DNA of 64,000 nt, from the NCBI GenBank assembly GCA_046351395.1, contig JAXLYP010000020.1, forward strand, positions 62,001 through 126,000. The letters run 5' to 3'. Origin of the DNA: CAYYKK01 sp046351395. Its GTDB lineage: Bacteria > Myxococcota_A > Polyangia > Polyangiales > Polyangiaceae. Positions 1 through 8,574 of the stretch are shown here, one piece after another. The notes below the pieces were generated by a model, which saw nothing but the letters and a program-made list of their open reading frames with translations, had not been told where the DNA came from and made no database searches. The translations under genes and the position numbers were made by a program. Every line of letters starts with the position of its first letter. Position 1 is the stretch's first letter.

Positions 1-875
1 GGGCCGATGATCCGCGCGGGCGACCACTCGTCGGGCGTGACGGAGAGCTCGACGTCACCGACCGCCGCTCCTCGCTGGATCGCGAGCGCGACCATCACGC
101 CGAGCGAGTCCGGTCGGTCGAGCGGCGCGAGGGCGCGCGAGTACACGAACGCGCCGCCGCCCGTGGCCGCCGGCTCGACGCCCACGGTCATCGCGCCGTC
201 GTCGCCAGGCTCCGTGAGCGTGCCCCGCCCGAAGAGCGGCGTCAGGAGGTAGCCCTCGTGTGCGCCAAACATCGAACAGTAATCGAGCGCGCAGGGCGGT
301 CGATGACCGGGTGGCTGCCCGGGCTCGAGCGCGAGTCGATCGGCGCACGCGTAGCGCGCGCTGCCTCGCGCGGCGGTCGAGACCGCCGTGTGGAGGACGA
401 GGGCTTCGGCGCCGCGCGCGAGCTCGTAGCGCGTGGAGATGGGGACCTCTCCCGCGCGGCCCGACACCTCGATCCACGCGACGCCGCGCGCCTCGTCCAC
501 GCCCGACGCGAGCGAGGTGTACCGCGCCGGCTGATCGAACGCGCGGGTCTCGAGGGCGCGGAGGTCGTCGACACCATGGGAGCGACGGACGAGATCCACC
601 ACCGTCCCTCCGCGCGCGGACCCGTCCGCGTCCGCGACGATGGCGACGACGGATCCGTTCGCGAGCACCCAGTCGCCCACCTGCCCCGAAGCCTCGTCGC
701 CCTCGAGGAGCTCGGCGGGCGTCGCGATCTCGGTGACGGTGGCGGGCGCGTCGTCCCTGACGCGCATCGCCGCGACGCGCGCCTCCGTCTCCCTCGACAC
801 GACGATCGGCGCCACCCCTCGCGGCGTTCCACAGGCAACCACCGACAAGGCGAGGAGGAATCCTTGCGCAGCCAT
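1..875 (-). CDS. Lipoprotein of unknown function, 3' end beyond window
   Basis: The minus frame is open from ATG at 875 to the left edge, giving at least 291 residues. It begins with a short hydrophobic signal and a lipobox (L-S-V-V-A-C, Cys15), so the product is probably exported and lipid-anchored. A stretch near residues 55-75 (GQVGDWVLANGSVVAIVAD, then GGTVVDL) is a motif I associate with large myxobacterial lipoproteins that carry further domains downstream, but nothing diagnostic is inside the window. High third-position GC supports this frame over the long competing open frames on the other strand. A GTG at 884 is an alternative start. It is divergent from the MFS gene. Function unknown. 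Confidence 0.7.
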   Translation of the reverse strand, partial: MAAQGFLLALSVVACGTPRGVAPIVVSRETEARVAAMRVRDDAPATVTEIATPAELLEGDEASGQVGDWVLANGSVVAIVADADGSARGGTVVDLVRRSHGVDDLRALETRAFDQPARYTSLASGVDEARGVAWIEVSGRAGEVPISTRYELARGAEALVLHTAVSTAARGSARYACADRLALEPGQPPGHRPPCALDYCSMFGAHEGYLLTPLFGRGTLTEPGDDGAMTVGVEPAATGGGAFVYSRALAPLDRPDSLGVMVALAIQRGAAVGDVELSVTPDEWSPARIIG

Positions 876-1143
876 CGCCCGCACGATCCCGTTGAACGCG
901 CGAACGAAGCGCCCCGTTCCACGCCTCCGAGGGGGCCTGTCTCGTTCGACCGAGGGGCGCGCGCGCATCGAGCGGAGCGGGCGTGAAGCCGTTCGACCAG
1001 GTCGACTCGAACCGATCGGTGCTCTGAGGAGCGGAGCGACGAGGGCGCGCAGACCTGGCCGAAAAATCGGTGGATACCCCGCCGTTTCCACGGGTTCGGT
1101 GCTCGAGGTGGCGGGGGTCTTTGGATCGACCCGATTCCGCGGC

Positions 1144-1149
1144 TAGGCT
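1144..1149 (+). promoter_or_regulatory. Putative -10 hexamer TAGGCT before the MFS gene
   Basis: TAGGCT ends 9 nt before ATG 1159, with no Shine-Dalgarno sequence between. The 876-1143 interval is the shared upstream region of two divergent genes; I see no other clear element in it. Confidence 0.3.
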
Positions 1150-1158
1150 GTGGCGCCC

Positions 1159-2349
1159 ATGGTCGGCGCGCTCGAGAAGCTGCGCGCGTTGCCGCGCACC
1201 GTGTGGGCGCTCGGCGCGGTGTCGCTCCTGACGGACACCGCGGCGGACATGATTTACCCGCTCCTCCCCTCGATCCTCGAGCGCGTCGGAGCGACCGTGG
1301 TCTCGCTCGGGGTGATGGAGGGGATCGCCGAAGCGCTCTCGGCGGCGGTGAAGATCGCGTCCGGGCGCGCCGCGGATCGAGGGCGCTCTCCGAAGCTCCT
1401 CGTCGCGTTCGGCTACGGGCTCTCGTCGATCGCGCGGCCGCTCATGGCGTTCGCCCACGCGAGCGCGCTCATCGTCGTGCTCCGATCGTTCGACCGCCTG
1501 GGCAAAGGGATCCGCGGGGCGCCGCGCGACAAGATCCTCGCGCGCGCCGCCCTGCCCTCCCAGCGGGGCCTCGCGTTCGGCGTCCACCGCGGCATGGACA
1601 ACCTGGGCGCCGTCCTCGGCGGCACGCTCTCGTTCGTCCTCCTCGGCGCGTTCGCGCTCCCCCTCGACACGGTGCTGTTGCTCTCGTTCGTGCCCGGGCT
1701 CCTCTCGACGATCGTCGCGGTCGCGTTCGTCGAGGCCCCGACCCCGACCCCGACGGCGACCGAGCCGGCCCCGCGCGCGCGAAGCGCGGAGCGTGGGGTG
1801 CCGGCGCGCGCGCGGTGGACGCTCGGCGTGTTCGGCTTGTTCGCGCTCGCGGCGTCCGCGGACTCGTTCCTCGTCGCGCACCTCACGAAGCTCGGCCTCC
1901 CGCTCGAGCTCGCGCCGCTCGCGTGGATCTCGCTCCAGCTCGCGAAGTACCTCCTCAACGTGCCCGGCGGGGCGCTCGCCGATCGGGTGGGGCCGAAGGT
2001 CGTCGTCGTCGGGAGCTACGCGGTGTACGCGGCCGCGTACGCGTCCTTCGCGTTCGTCGCGAGCCCCTGGGTGTTCTGGGCGCTGCTGCCGCTCTACGCG
2101 CTCTATTACGGCTTCGGCGAGGGCGCGGAGCGCTCGCTCCTCGTCGCCCTCGCGCCGGAGGAGGTGCGGGGCCGCACGCTCGGCTGGGCGAACGCGATCC
2201 AAGGGCTCATGCTGCTGCCCGCGAACATCGGGTTCGCGCTCCTCTACGTGCACGAGCCGCGCGTCGCGTTCCTCGCGACGGCGGGCGTCGCCGCGCTCGC
2301 GAGCATGGCGCTCCTCGTCACCGTCCCCGCGCCCGCCGAGGTCCCGTAA
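1159..2349 (+). CDS. Major facilitator superfamily transporter
   Basis: The 396-residue protein has about twelve hydrophobic segments and the size of a standard MFS permease. Its first segment contains L-T-D-T-A-A-D-M-I-Y-P-L-L-P, and the cytoplasmic loop 2-3 carries the family signature as G-R-A-A-D-R-G-R-S. A later R-S-F-D-R-L-G-K-G-I-R-G-A-P-R-D block is typical of a subgroup of uncharacterised bacterial MFS proteins with this exact motif. A Pro-Thr-rich loop near residues 190-215 separates the two six-helix halves. Substrate cannot be told from sequence. ATG 1159 is chosen; an in-frame GTG at 1150 would overlap the likely -10 hexamer. It stands alone, divergent from the lipoprotein to the left. 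Confidence 0.85.
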   Translation: MVGALEKLRALPRTVWALGAVSLLTDTAADMIYPLLPSILERVGATVVSLGVMEGIAEALSAAVKIASGRAADRGRSPKLLVAFGYGLSSIARPLMAFAHASALIVVLRSFDRLGKGIRGAPRDKILARAALPSQRGLAFGVHRGMDNLGAVLGGTLSFVLLGAFALPLDTVLLLSFVPGLLSTIVAVAFVEAPTPTPTATEPAPRARSAERGVPARARWTLGVFGLFALAASADSFLVAHLTKLGLPLELAPLAWISLQLAKYLLNVPGGALADRVGPKVVVVGSYAVYAAAYASFAFVASPWVFWALLPLYALYYGFGEGAERSLLVALAPEEVRGRTLGWANAIQGLMLLPANIGFALLYVHEPRVAFLATAGVAALASMALLVTVPAPAEVP

Positions 2350-2359
2350 GCTCCCCGGG

Positions 2360-2551
2360 ATGAACCCTCACGACGGATGCACGTCGCGCGCGCGGTGCGC
2401 GCTCGTCCTCGCGCTCTGCTCGCTCGGGTGCGGAGGAACCCAGGGGCCATCGTCCTCGGCTCTCTCCGCGAGCGCGCGACCGTCGGCTGCGCCCGTCGAA
2501 TCACCTCCACGCGCCGAGATCCCGGAACGTGGGCTCCTCCGGCGTCACTGA
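2360..2551 (+). CDS. Small putative lipoprotein (63 aa)
   Basis: ATG 2360 opens a 63-residue frame with a basic N-terminus, a hydrophobic run (A-L-V-L-A-L-C-S-L) and a lipobox-like S-L-G-C at residues 22-25, followed by a Ser/Ala/Pro-rich tail with no recognisable domain. It begins 10 nt after the MFS stop codon and its stop (2549-2551) overlaps the corrected stop codon of the convergent glycosyltransferase (2545-2547). The size and the lipobox are what support it; there is no family match I recognise. Confidence 0.45.
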   Translation: MNPHDGCTSRARCALVLALCSLGCGGTQGPSSSALSASARPSAAPVESPPRAEIPERGLLRRH

Positions 2552-3664
2552 CTGACGGGTGCCTCGTCCGCGCGCAGCGCGGACTCGTGCGCCTGGGCCG
2601 TGCGGGCGTTCCTCACGAGGTGCGCGACCGTCGTCGCGGAGGATCGCGGTGACCGCGAACCGCGCAATCCATCGGGCGCGTGTGGGTGATGGGAGTCGGC
2701 GCTCGATCGCCTCGACGCCGCTCGCGACGAGGACGCAGACGAACGGCGTGAGGGCCGTGAAATAGCGCTCGCCGGCGAGCGCGCCGCGTCCCACGTAGCT
2801 CGCGAGAAGGAACGCGAACACGCCCGCCGCGGGGACCCATCCCGCGCGGCCTGCGGCGGCCGCGCCGGGCACGCCGGCGACCGCGAGGAGGAGCGCGGGG
2901 CCGAAGACGATGAACGGGGTGAGGAGCGGCAGCCGGATTGCGTCGACGAGCCACGACCGCTCGGTCGTCGACCGGAGCCCGCCCGCGAAGCTCCGCGTCT
3001 CCGTGAGGAACGTGAGCCACGCGCCGTCGTGCACGCGGTGCGCGACGATCCAACCGACGATGAAGACGAGTGGCGCGACGACGACGAGCGATCGACCCAT
3101 CGGGACGCCTCGCGCGAAGCGCCGGTGGCCGACGTACAGAGCCCAGGCCGCGACCGCGCCCCACGCCTCGTACCGCATGCCCGAGGCGATCGTGAGCAGC
3201 GCCGCCGCCACGCCGAAGCGTGCGCGCTCGAGCGCGAGCGCGAGCGCGACGATCACGAGCGTGAAGAGCGTCTCGGCCTGCGCGGACACCGCGAGCGCGT
3301 TCGAGAGGGGCGCGATCGTGAAGAGCGCCGCGGCGAGGCGCGCGCGACTGGGCGACGCGGGCAGCACCCACCGATAGAGGACCCAAGGGGCGGCGAGCGC
3401 GACCACGCTCGACAGGACGCGCAGCGCCGTAAAGCCGAGCCCGAGCCCGGTCACGAGCCCGATGAACGCGTGATAGAGCGGCAGCCACACCCAGTGGACG
3501 CCGAGGTTCCACGGATCGCGCGCGAACGCGCGGCCCGCGTTGAAGTGGCCGTAGGCGTCGCCGTCGATGTCCGGATACGTGACGATGAGTGCGATCCGGA
3601 CCGCGAACGCCGCGAGCCCGACCGCCATGAGCACTGCGAGATCGCGTCGCTGCTCAGTGGTCAT
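2545..3664 (-). CDS. Integral membrane glycosyltransferase-like protein, apparent frameshift near C-terminus
   Basis: From ATG 3664 the protein has some nine to ten hydrophobic segments and an early Asp-rich luminal motif (Y-P-D-I-D-G-D-A-Y-G-H-F), as in lipid-linked-sugar mannosyl/arabinosyl transferases of the GT-C fold (ArnT/PMT-like). After I-A-R-F-A-V-T-A-I-L (about 2642) the continuous frame turns into an Arg/Gly/Pro-rich tail ending at 2501 with poor third-position GC. The neighbouring frame instead reads A-T-T-V-A-H-L-V-R-N-A-R and stops at 2545-2547 with almost pure G/C wobble bases. One extra base in the GGAGG run at 2638-2642 would explain this; the corrected product is about 372 residues. 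Whether it is a real mutation or a sequence error cannot be told here. Confidence 0.7.
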
Positions 3665-3761
3665 CGCTTCTCGGCTCCCGGGTCTCACCCCGCGCCTCCG
3701 CCCGCGTCCCCTGGCTCGACGGCGCGGCGTGGACGGATCGTCCGTGTGGCGGTGCTTGTGA

Positions 3762-3767
3762 TACGTT
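3762..3767 (+). promoter_or_regulatory. Putative -10 hexamer TACGTT, leaderless-type
   Basis: TACGTT is followed by 7 nt and then ATG 3775, with no ribosome-binding site, consistent with transcription starting at or next to the start codon of the kinase gene. Confidence 0.3.
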
Positions 3768-3774
3768 GGGGTCG

Positions 3775-5955
3775 ATGTCGGTCGGGGCCGAGAGCGCTCG
3801 AGAGCTCGGCCGCTACGCCGTTTTAGACGAAATCGCGGCGGGCGGCATGGCTACAGTGCACCTCGGCCGAGCGCTGGGGGGCGGCGCCGTGCCCGCGGAG
3901 GACGTCGAGTTCGTCGCGATCAAGAAGATGCACGCGCAGTTTTCGCGCGACCCCGACTTCCGGTCGATGTTCCTCGACGAGGCGAAGCTCGTGCGCCGCA
4001 TCCAGCACGAGAACGTGGTCCGCACGCTCGACGTCGTGGACGGAGACGAGCTCCTCCTCGTCATGGAGCTCATCGAAGGGGAGTCCCTGTCGAAGCTCGC
4101 GAAGCAGACGGCGCACCGCAAGGAGCGCATCCCGAGGGCGATCGTCAGCGCGGTCATGCAGGACACGCTGCGGGGGCTCCACGCCGCGCACGAGGCGACG
4201 AACGAGGCCGGAGAGCCGCTCGCGATCGTCCACCGGGACATGTCGCCGCACAACGTGATCGTCGGGACGGACGGGATCGCCCGAGTGCTCGACTTCGGGG
4301 TCGCCAAGGCGCGGGGCCGCATGCAGCAGACGCAGCAGGGCCAGATCAAAGGGAAGCTCGCGTACATGTCGCCCGAGCAGGCGCGGGGCAAGCCGGTCGA
4401 TCGCCGGAGCGACATCTTCGCGTCCGGCATCGTGCTCTGGGAGCTCCTCGTGGGCGCGCGCCTCTTCGACGGGGAGAACGAGGCGAGCGTCCTCACGCAG
4501 CTGCTGGTGGAGAAGGCGCCCGCGCCGAGCTCCCGGCACGCGGATCTCGCGAGCCTGGATGCGCTCGTCGTGAAGGCGCTCGACGCATCTCCCGACGGGC
4601 GCTACCCGACCGCCCTCGCGTTCGCGGACGCGGTCGCGGAGGCGATCCCGCGGGCCCCCCGAGAGGACGTGGCGGCGTGGGTGAGGTCGGAGGGCCGGCT
4701 CGCGATCGAGCGGCGCACCGCGATCCGGTCGATGCGCGCGCGCGAGCGAAGGGCGACGGGCGACGCGGTGCCCCCCCGAGATGCCTCTGCGGATCTGCGC
4801 GAGGGGACCCCGTCGGGCATCTCCCGATCGGTCGCCGCGTCCGCCGCGCACGCCAACAAGTCGGGCGTCTCGTACGTGTCGTTGCCAGGGCCGAAGCCCA
4901 GCAGCGGTCTGCGCCTCGGCGGAGGGGCGGCGCCCGCGAGCGCGCGGTCCCCGCTCGGGCCTCCGCGGCCGAACTCGGGGCTGGTCCCGCGCGCTGCGCC
5001 GCCGCCGCCCGCACCACCACCCCCCGCGCCACCGCCGCCCCCGGAGGACGCGGAGCCACCTCCACGCCCGCCGATCGAAGAGCCACCGAGCGTCGTCAAC
5101 GAGGCGACGCCGCCCCTCGAGGGCTCTCACGTGCCGAGCCCGTTCGGATCCGCACCGTCCTCCGCGGCCTTGCCTCCGCCCAGCGCGCCGCTCCCGCCGA
5201 TGCGCGCGCCCCTCGAGGTCCCGCTCGCGCCCACCTTCGGCATCAGCTCGAGCTCGCTGCAAGCCGTCTCCGTAGGCCCGGTCTCGGTGCCTCCCGTGAG
5301 CGTGCCGCCCTCGTTCCCGAGCGCTCCGCTCGCGGCGAGCGGAGGCTGGCCGGCGCAAGACGCGAACGCACCCGCCGTGCACCCGGGGACGACCGCGCGC
5401 CTTCAACCGGTGAACGCAAACCTCGCGCAGGCGCCAGCGTCGCAGCCGCAGTGGTACGGCCCCCCGAGCGGTCGGCCGAGCGTGTCGCAAGCCCCCCCTC
5501 CGAGCTACTCGACCGTCGCGAGCGCGCGCTTCGATGCGCCGCGCCCGAGCGCCGATCCCGTGGAGGCGACGCCGCCGCCCCTCCCGCCCGAGCAGGTGCG
5601 GCGGCTCATCCTGATCGGCGTCGCGACGGCGGTGCTCGTGACGCTCGCGCTCGTCGCGATCCTGATCATCGCGACGTCGGGCGGCGCCCCCAAGGCGTCC
5701 GCGTCCGCCACGCCGCGCGCCCCCACGTCGGCGGCGCCCGCAGCGCCGCTCCCATCGGCGACGGTCCCGAATCGTCGCCCGGATCCGAGCGACATCGCGG
5801 CGCCGCGGCCGACCGCCGCCCCCGAGCCGTCCACGACGGCGGACACGGCGCCGAGCGGCGCGCCCACGACCGCCCCCTCCTCGTCCGCCGACGCGCGGCT
5901 GGTCCCCATCCCCACGGCGACGACAAGAAAGAAGAAGCCCGACTACGGGTTCTGA
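3775..5955 (+). CDS. Ser/Thr protein kinase with proline-rich linker and C-terminal TM anchor
   Basis: A Hanks-type kinase domain fills about residues 12-280: Gly-loop A-A-G-G-M-A, catalytic Lys in V-A-I-K-K, H-R-D-M-S-P-H-N catalytic loop, D-F-G, and K-L-A-Y-M-S-P-E-Q activation-segment end. The usual H-R-D-L-K-P is replaced by H-R-D-M-S-P, a variant common among myxobacterial kinases, in which the Lys that contacts ATP gamma-phosphate is missing. A long Pro/Ser/Ala linker (about 300-605) leads to one transmembrane helix (about 611-632) and a short outer tail ending in K-K-K-P-D-Y-G-F. Total 726 residues. The substrate is unknown. The next gene starts 14 nt downstream, so it is likely co-transcribed with the TPR protein. 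A TTG at 3766 is an alternative start. Confidence 0.9.
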   Translation: MSVGAESARELGRYAVLDEIAAGGMATVHLGRALGGGAVPAEDVEFVAIKKMHAQFSRDPDFRSMFLDEAKLVRRIQHENVVRTLDVVDGDELLLVMELIEGESLSKLAKQTAHRKERIPRAIVSAVMQDTLRGLHAAHEATNEAGEPLAIVHRDMSPHNVIVGTDGIARVLDFGVAKARGRMQQTQQGQIKGKLAYMSPEQARGKPVDRRSDIFASGIVLWELLVGARLFDGENEASVLTQLLVEKAPAPSSRHADLASLDALVVKALDASPDGRYPTALAFADAVAEAIPRAPREDVAAWVRSEGRLAIERRTAIRSMRARERRATGDAVPPRDASADLREGTPSGISRSVAASAAHANKSGVSYVSLPGPKPSSGLRLGGGAAPASARSPLGPPRPNSGLVPRAAPPPPAPPPPAPPPPPEDAEPPPRPPIEEPPSVVNEATPPLEGSHVPSPFGSAPSSAALPPPSAPLPPMRAPLEVPLAPTFGISSSSLQAVSVGPVSVPPVSVPPSFPSAPLAASGGWPAQDANAPAVHPGTTARLQPVNANLAQAPASQPQWYGPPSGRPSVSQAPPPSYSTVASARFDAPRPSADPVEATPPPLPPEQVRRLILIGVATAVLVTLALVAILIIATSGGAPKASASATPRAPTSAAPAAPLPSATVPNRRPDPSDIAAPRPTAAPEPSTTADTAPSGAPTTAPSSSADARLVPIPTATTRKKKPDYGF

Positions 5956-5969
5956 CATAGTCGGCCGAG

Positions 5970-6938
5970 GTGGACTCTCCTCGCGCTCTCGTTCGGTCGC
6001 GCGGCGCTCTCGACCCTCGTGGACGCGCGCTCGCGCTCACGCTGGGTCTCTTGCTCGTGTCCGTCTCCGCGGCGAACGCCCAGCCCGCGGACGAGCAGGC
6101 GCGGAAGGACGAGGCGCGCGCGCTCGCCGAGCGCGGCGACGGCGAGCTCGAGGCGAAGAAGTACGCCGAAGCGGAGGCGACGTTCAAGCGCGCGATCGAG
6201 CTCGTGGATGCGCCCACGCTCCACGTCCGCCTGGCGCGCGCGCTCGTCGGGTTGGGGCGGTTCGTCGAGGCGGCGGCCGCGTACACCCGAGTCGTCGAGA
6301 CCGACCTCGGACCGAAGCCCCGAGACGCGTTCGTCGAGGCGGTCGCGCAGGCCAAAGAGGAGCTCGCCGCCGTGAAGAAGCGGATCGCGATCGTCCATGT
6401 GGGCGCGCCGCCGGGGAGCGGTCCTCCCCGCGTCGACGGGCGCGAGGTCCACGCCAACGGGGACGTCGAGGTGGATCCCGGCAAGCATGAGATCACCGCC
6501 GACGGGGCGGTGCCGCGCTCCATCGAGGTGGCCGAGGGCGAGCGCGTGTCGGTCGATCTCGTGGCCGAGGGAGTCCCCTTCCCCTTCCGAACCACGTCCA
6601 CGCCCGTCTTCATCCTCGCGGGGCTCGGCCTCTTCAGCCTCGGGCTCGGCGCGGGCTACGGCATCGACGCGATCGCGCAGAAGTCGGACCTCGACGCTGC
6701 GTGCGGAGCGAACGGCGTCTGCCCGCCCGAGTTTCGATCGCTCCACGACGCGTACGTGACCTCCGGCATCGTCTCGACCACCGCGATCGTCGTGGGCGGC
6801 ACGGCGCTCCTCACGGGCGTGATCGTGTTCGCGGTGGGCAAGCCGCTCCGCCACGGCGCGCCAGCTCCCGACGGAGCGGAGGCACCCGTCGCGATCTCGA
6901 TCGGTCCGGCGGGCGCTTCTGCGCGCCTCACGTGGTGA
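5970..6938 (+). CDS. Exported TPR/PEGA-like membrane protein
   Basis: The 322-residue product starts at GTG 5970 and has a signal peptide ending near V-S-A-A-N-A-Q. Residues 38-130 form TPR-like helices (A-E-R-G-D-G-E-L-E-A-K-K-Y-A-E-A-E). Residues 140-200 read V-D-G-R-E-V, D-P-G-K-H-E-I, resembling a PEGA-type beta domain. Two hydrophobic segments follow (about 213-235 and 265-290) separated by a small Cys-containing loop. This order is typical of myxobacterial proteins that sit beside membrane Ser/Thr kinases. It lies 14 nt after the kinase gene and 7 nt before the next gene, so the three probably form one operon. Molecular role unknown. Confidence 0.75.
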   Translation: MDSPRALVRSRGALDPRGRALALTLGLLLVSVSAANAQPADEQARKDEARALAERGDGELEAKKYAEAEATFKRAIELVDAPTLHVRLARALVGLGRFVEAAAAYTRVVETDLGPKPRDAFVEAVAQAKEELAAVKKRIAIVHVGAPPGSGPPRVDGREVHANGDVEVDPGKHEITADGAVPRSIEVAEGERVSVDLVAEGVPFPFRTTSTPVFILAGLGLFSLGLGAGYGIDAIAQKSDLDAACGANGVCPPEFRSLHDAYVTSGIVSTTAIVVGGTALLTGVIVFAVGKPLRHGAPAPDGAEAPVAISIGPAGASARLTW

Positions 6939-6945
6939 GCGCGTC

Positions 6946-7998
6946 GTGAAGGCGCGCGTCGCCGTGTTCGCGCTCGTCGCGGGCGGCGTCGCGATCGCGA
7001 TCGCCGTGTTCGTCGCGATCCGCGCGATCCGCGCGCGCTCACCCGCGCCCGCCGCGTCCGAGAGCGCGGCGGCGCGTGCGCGCGCCGAGCTCGCACAGCG
7101 ACCCCACGTGCTCTTCCGCAGCCTGGAGCTCGAGCCGAGCGACGCGTTCGGCCGCCTCGAGGCGTCCGCCCTCGAGCCGCCGAGCGCGATCGAGCGCGCG
7201 AGCTCCGCGCGCGTCGACGCGGGAGCTTCGTGCATGCGCGTGCACTTCGCCCGCGCCCGCTCGGCGGTCCGCCGCGGCCTCTGCTTCGTCGCGGACGCGA
7301 GCCCGGACGAGCACGGCTCCACCGCGATCCTCCGCGGGCTCGACGCGCGCTGGACCCCCACGTGGTCGCGCTCGATCACGGGGATCCCGAGCCGCCTGCG
7401 CGTCTCGCCGCACGGCGCCTTGGGCGCGGCCACGGTGTTCGTAACGGGCCACAGCTACGACGACACGTCGATGTCGACGCAGACGCTCCTCGTGGACCTC
7501 GAGACCGGCGCGACGATCGCGGATCTCGAGGACTTCGAGATCCGCCGCGGCGACACTGGAGAGAGGCTCTCCGACGCGATCAACCTCTGGGGCGTCACGT
7601 TCGCGCAGGACGACGACACGTTCTACGTGACCGTCGCGCGCGGCGACACGACGTGGCTCGCGAAGGGATCCGTCTCGTCGCGCGCCCTCCGCACGCTCCG
7701 CGAGAACGTCGAGTGCCCGTCGCTCTCCCCGGACGAACGGACCCTCGCGTTCAAGAAGCGCGGCACGAGCCGCGCGGACACGCACCTCTTCGCGCTCGAC
7801 GTCGACGCGCTCACGCGCGGATCCACCGCGGACCGCGCGCTCCCGGAGGAGCGCGTCGTCGACGATCAGGTCGAGTGGCTCGACGCGCGCACGATCCTCT
7901 ACAAGTATGGAATGGACGTGTGGGCCGCGGGCCTCGACGACGCCCGGCCCCCTCGGACGTTCCTCGAGCGCGCGTCGTCCCCCGCGATCGTCGAGTGA
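6946..7998 (+). CDS. Membrane-anchored beta-propeller-like protein
   Basis: GTG 6946 opens a 350-residue protein with an N-terminal signal anchor (about residues 5-27) and a periplasmic remainder. Repeated segments of the type L-S-P-D-E-R-T-L-A-F and R-V-S-P-H-G-A-L-G-A resemble TolB/WD40-like propeller blades. One Cys pair region (S-C-M-R-V, G-L-C-F-V) could form a disulfide. It follows the TPR protein by 7 nt and precedes a small lipoprotein by 25 nt, so it belongs to the kinase-led operon. No enzyme motif is visible; a sensing or scaffolding role is only a guess. Confidence 0.7.
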   Translation: MKARVAVFALVAGGVAIAIAVFVAIRAIRARSPAPAASESAAARARAELAQRPHVLFRSLELEPSDAFGRLEASALEPPSAIERASSARVDAGASCMRVHFARARSAVRRGLCFVADASPDEHGSTAILRGLDARWTPTWSRSITGIPSRLRVSPHGALGAATVFVTGHSYDDTSMSTQTLLVDLETGATIADLEDFEIRRGDTGERLSDAINLWGVTFAQDDDTFYVTVARGDTTWLAKGSVSSRALRTLRENVECPSLSPDERTLAFKKRGTSRADTHLFALDVDALTRGSTADRALPEERVVDDQVEWLDARTILYKYGMDVWAAGLDDARPPRTFLERASSPAIVE

Positions 7999-8023
7999 GC
8001 GGGGCCTTCATAGGAGCGAGTCG

Positions 8024-8503
8024 ATGAGCGTGCGGCGCGTGTTCGGGGTGTGGATCGGGATCGCGATCGCGATCGCGGGGTGCGCGTCGAGCAGCGCGTC
8101 CGACGTCGACATCCCAGCCGGAGCGACCGCCGACGCCGCGCCCGGATCCGCGAACGCCCCGGCGCCGAGGCGGCCGCGCAAGCCGCGGACGTCGGACGTC
8201 CCGCCGCCCCCCGCGCACACCGCGACGGCCGAGGATCGCGCCCGCGCGGGGGCGCTCTTCGACGAGGGGCGCGCGCTCCTCACCGCCGGCAGGATCCCCG
8301 AGGCGTGCGCCGCGTTCGCCGAGAGCGACGCGCTCGACCCAGCCCCCGGCACCGAATTGAACCTGGGCGTCTGCTACGAGAAGCTCAGCGACAGCGAGCG
8401 CGCGTGCCACGCCTTCAAGGCGGCGCTCGATCGCGTGCAGGACCAGCCCGAGCGGCGGAAGTTCGTCGAGGAGCACCGGGCGAAGCTCAACTGCTTCGAC
8501 TGA
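8024..8503 (+). CDS. Small TPR lipoprotein
   Basis: From ATG 8024 the 159-residue protein has a classic lipoprotein signal with lipobox I-A-G-C. A Pro/Ala linker is followed by TPR-like helices: R-A-G-A-L-F-D-E-G-R-A-L, then G-T-E-L-N-L-G-V-C-Y-E-K-L and A-C-H-A-F-K-A-A-L-D. A Shine-Dalgarno-like AGGAG lies at 8012-8016, 7 nt upstream of the start. It is the last gene of the run starting with the kinase at 3775 and converges on the kinase at 8575. Probably a periplasmic protein-interaction lipoprotein. Confidence 0.75.
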   Translation: MSVRRVFGVWIGIAIAIAGCASSSASDVDIPAGATADAAPGSANAPAPRRPRKPRTSDVPPPPAHTATAEDRARAGALFDEGRALLTAGRIPEACAAFAESDALDPAPGTELNLGVCYEKLSDSERACHAFKAALDRVQDQPERRKFVEEHRAKLNCFD

Positions 8504-8574
8504 CCCGCGCCCACCTCCACCCGGGACGCGCGTCGCTCGACCCCCGCTCGTCGAACGACCGAGCGGCGTGCGAT

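Noticed and set aside
55..2253. Very long open frame on the minus strand (over 700 codons) across the lipoprotein and MFS genes
   Set aside because: Arg/Glu/Gly-only composition and no start signal; it is an antisense shadow of well-supported genes in GC-rich DNA.
5000..5100. Proline-rich low-complexity DNA in the 3775 kinase gene
   Set aside because: It encodes a normal flexible linker between kinase domain and membrane anchor, not a separate element.
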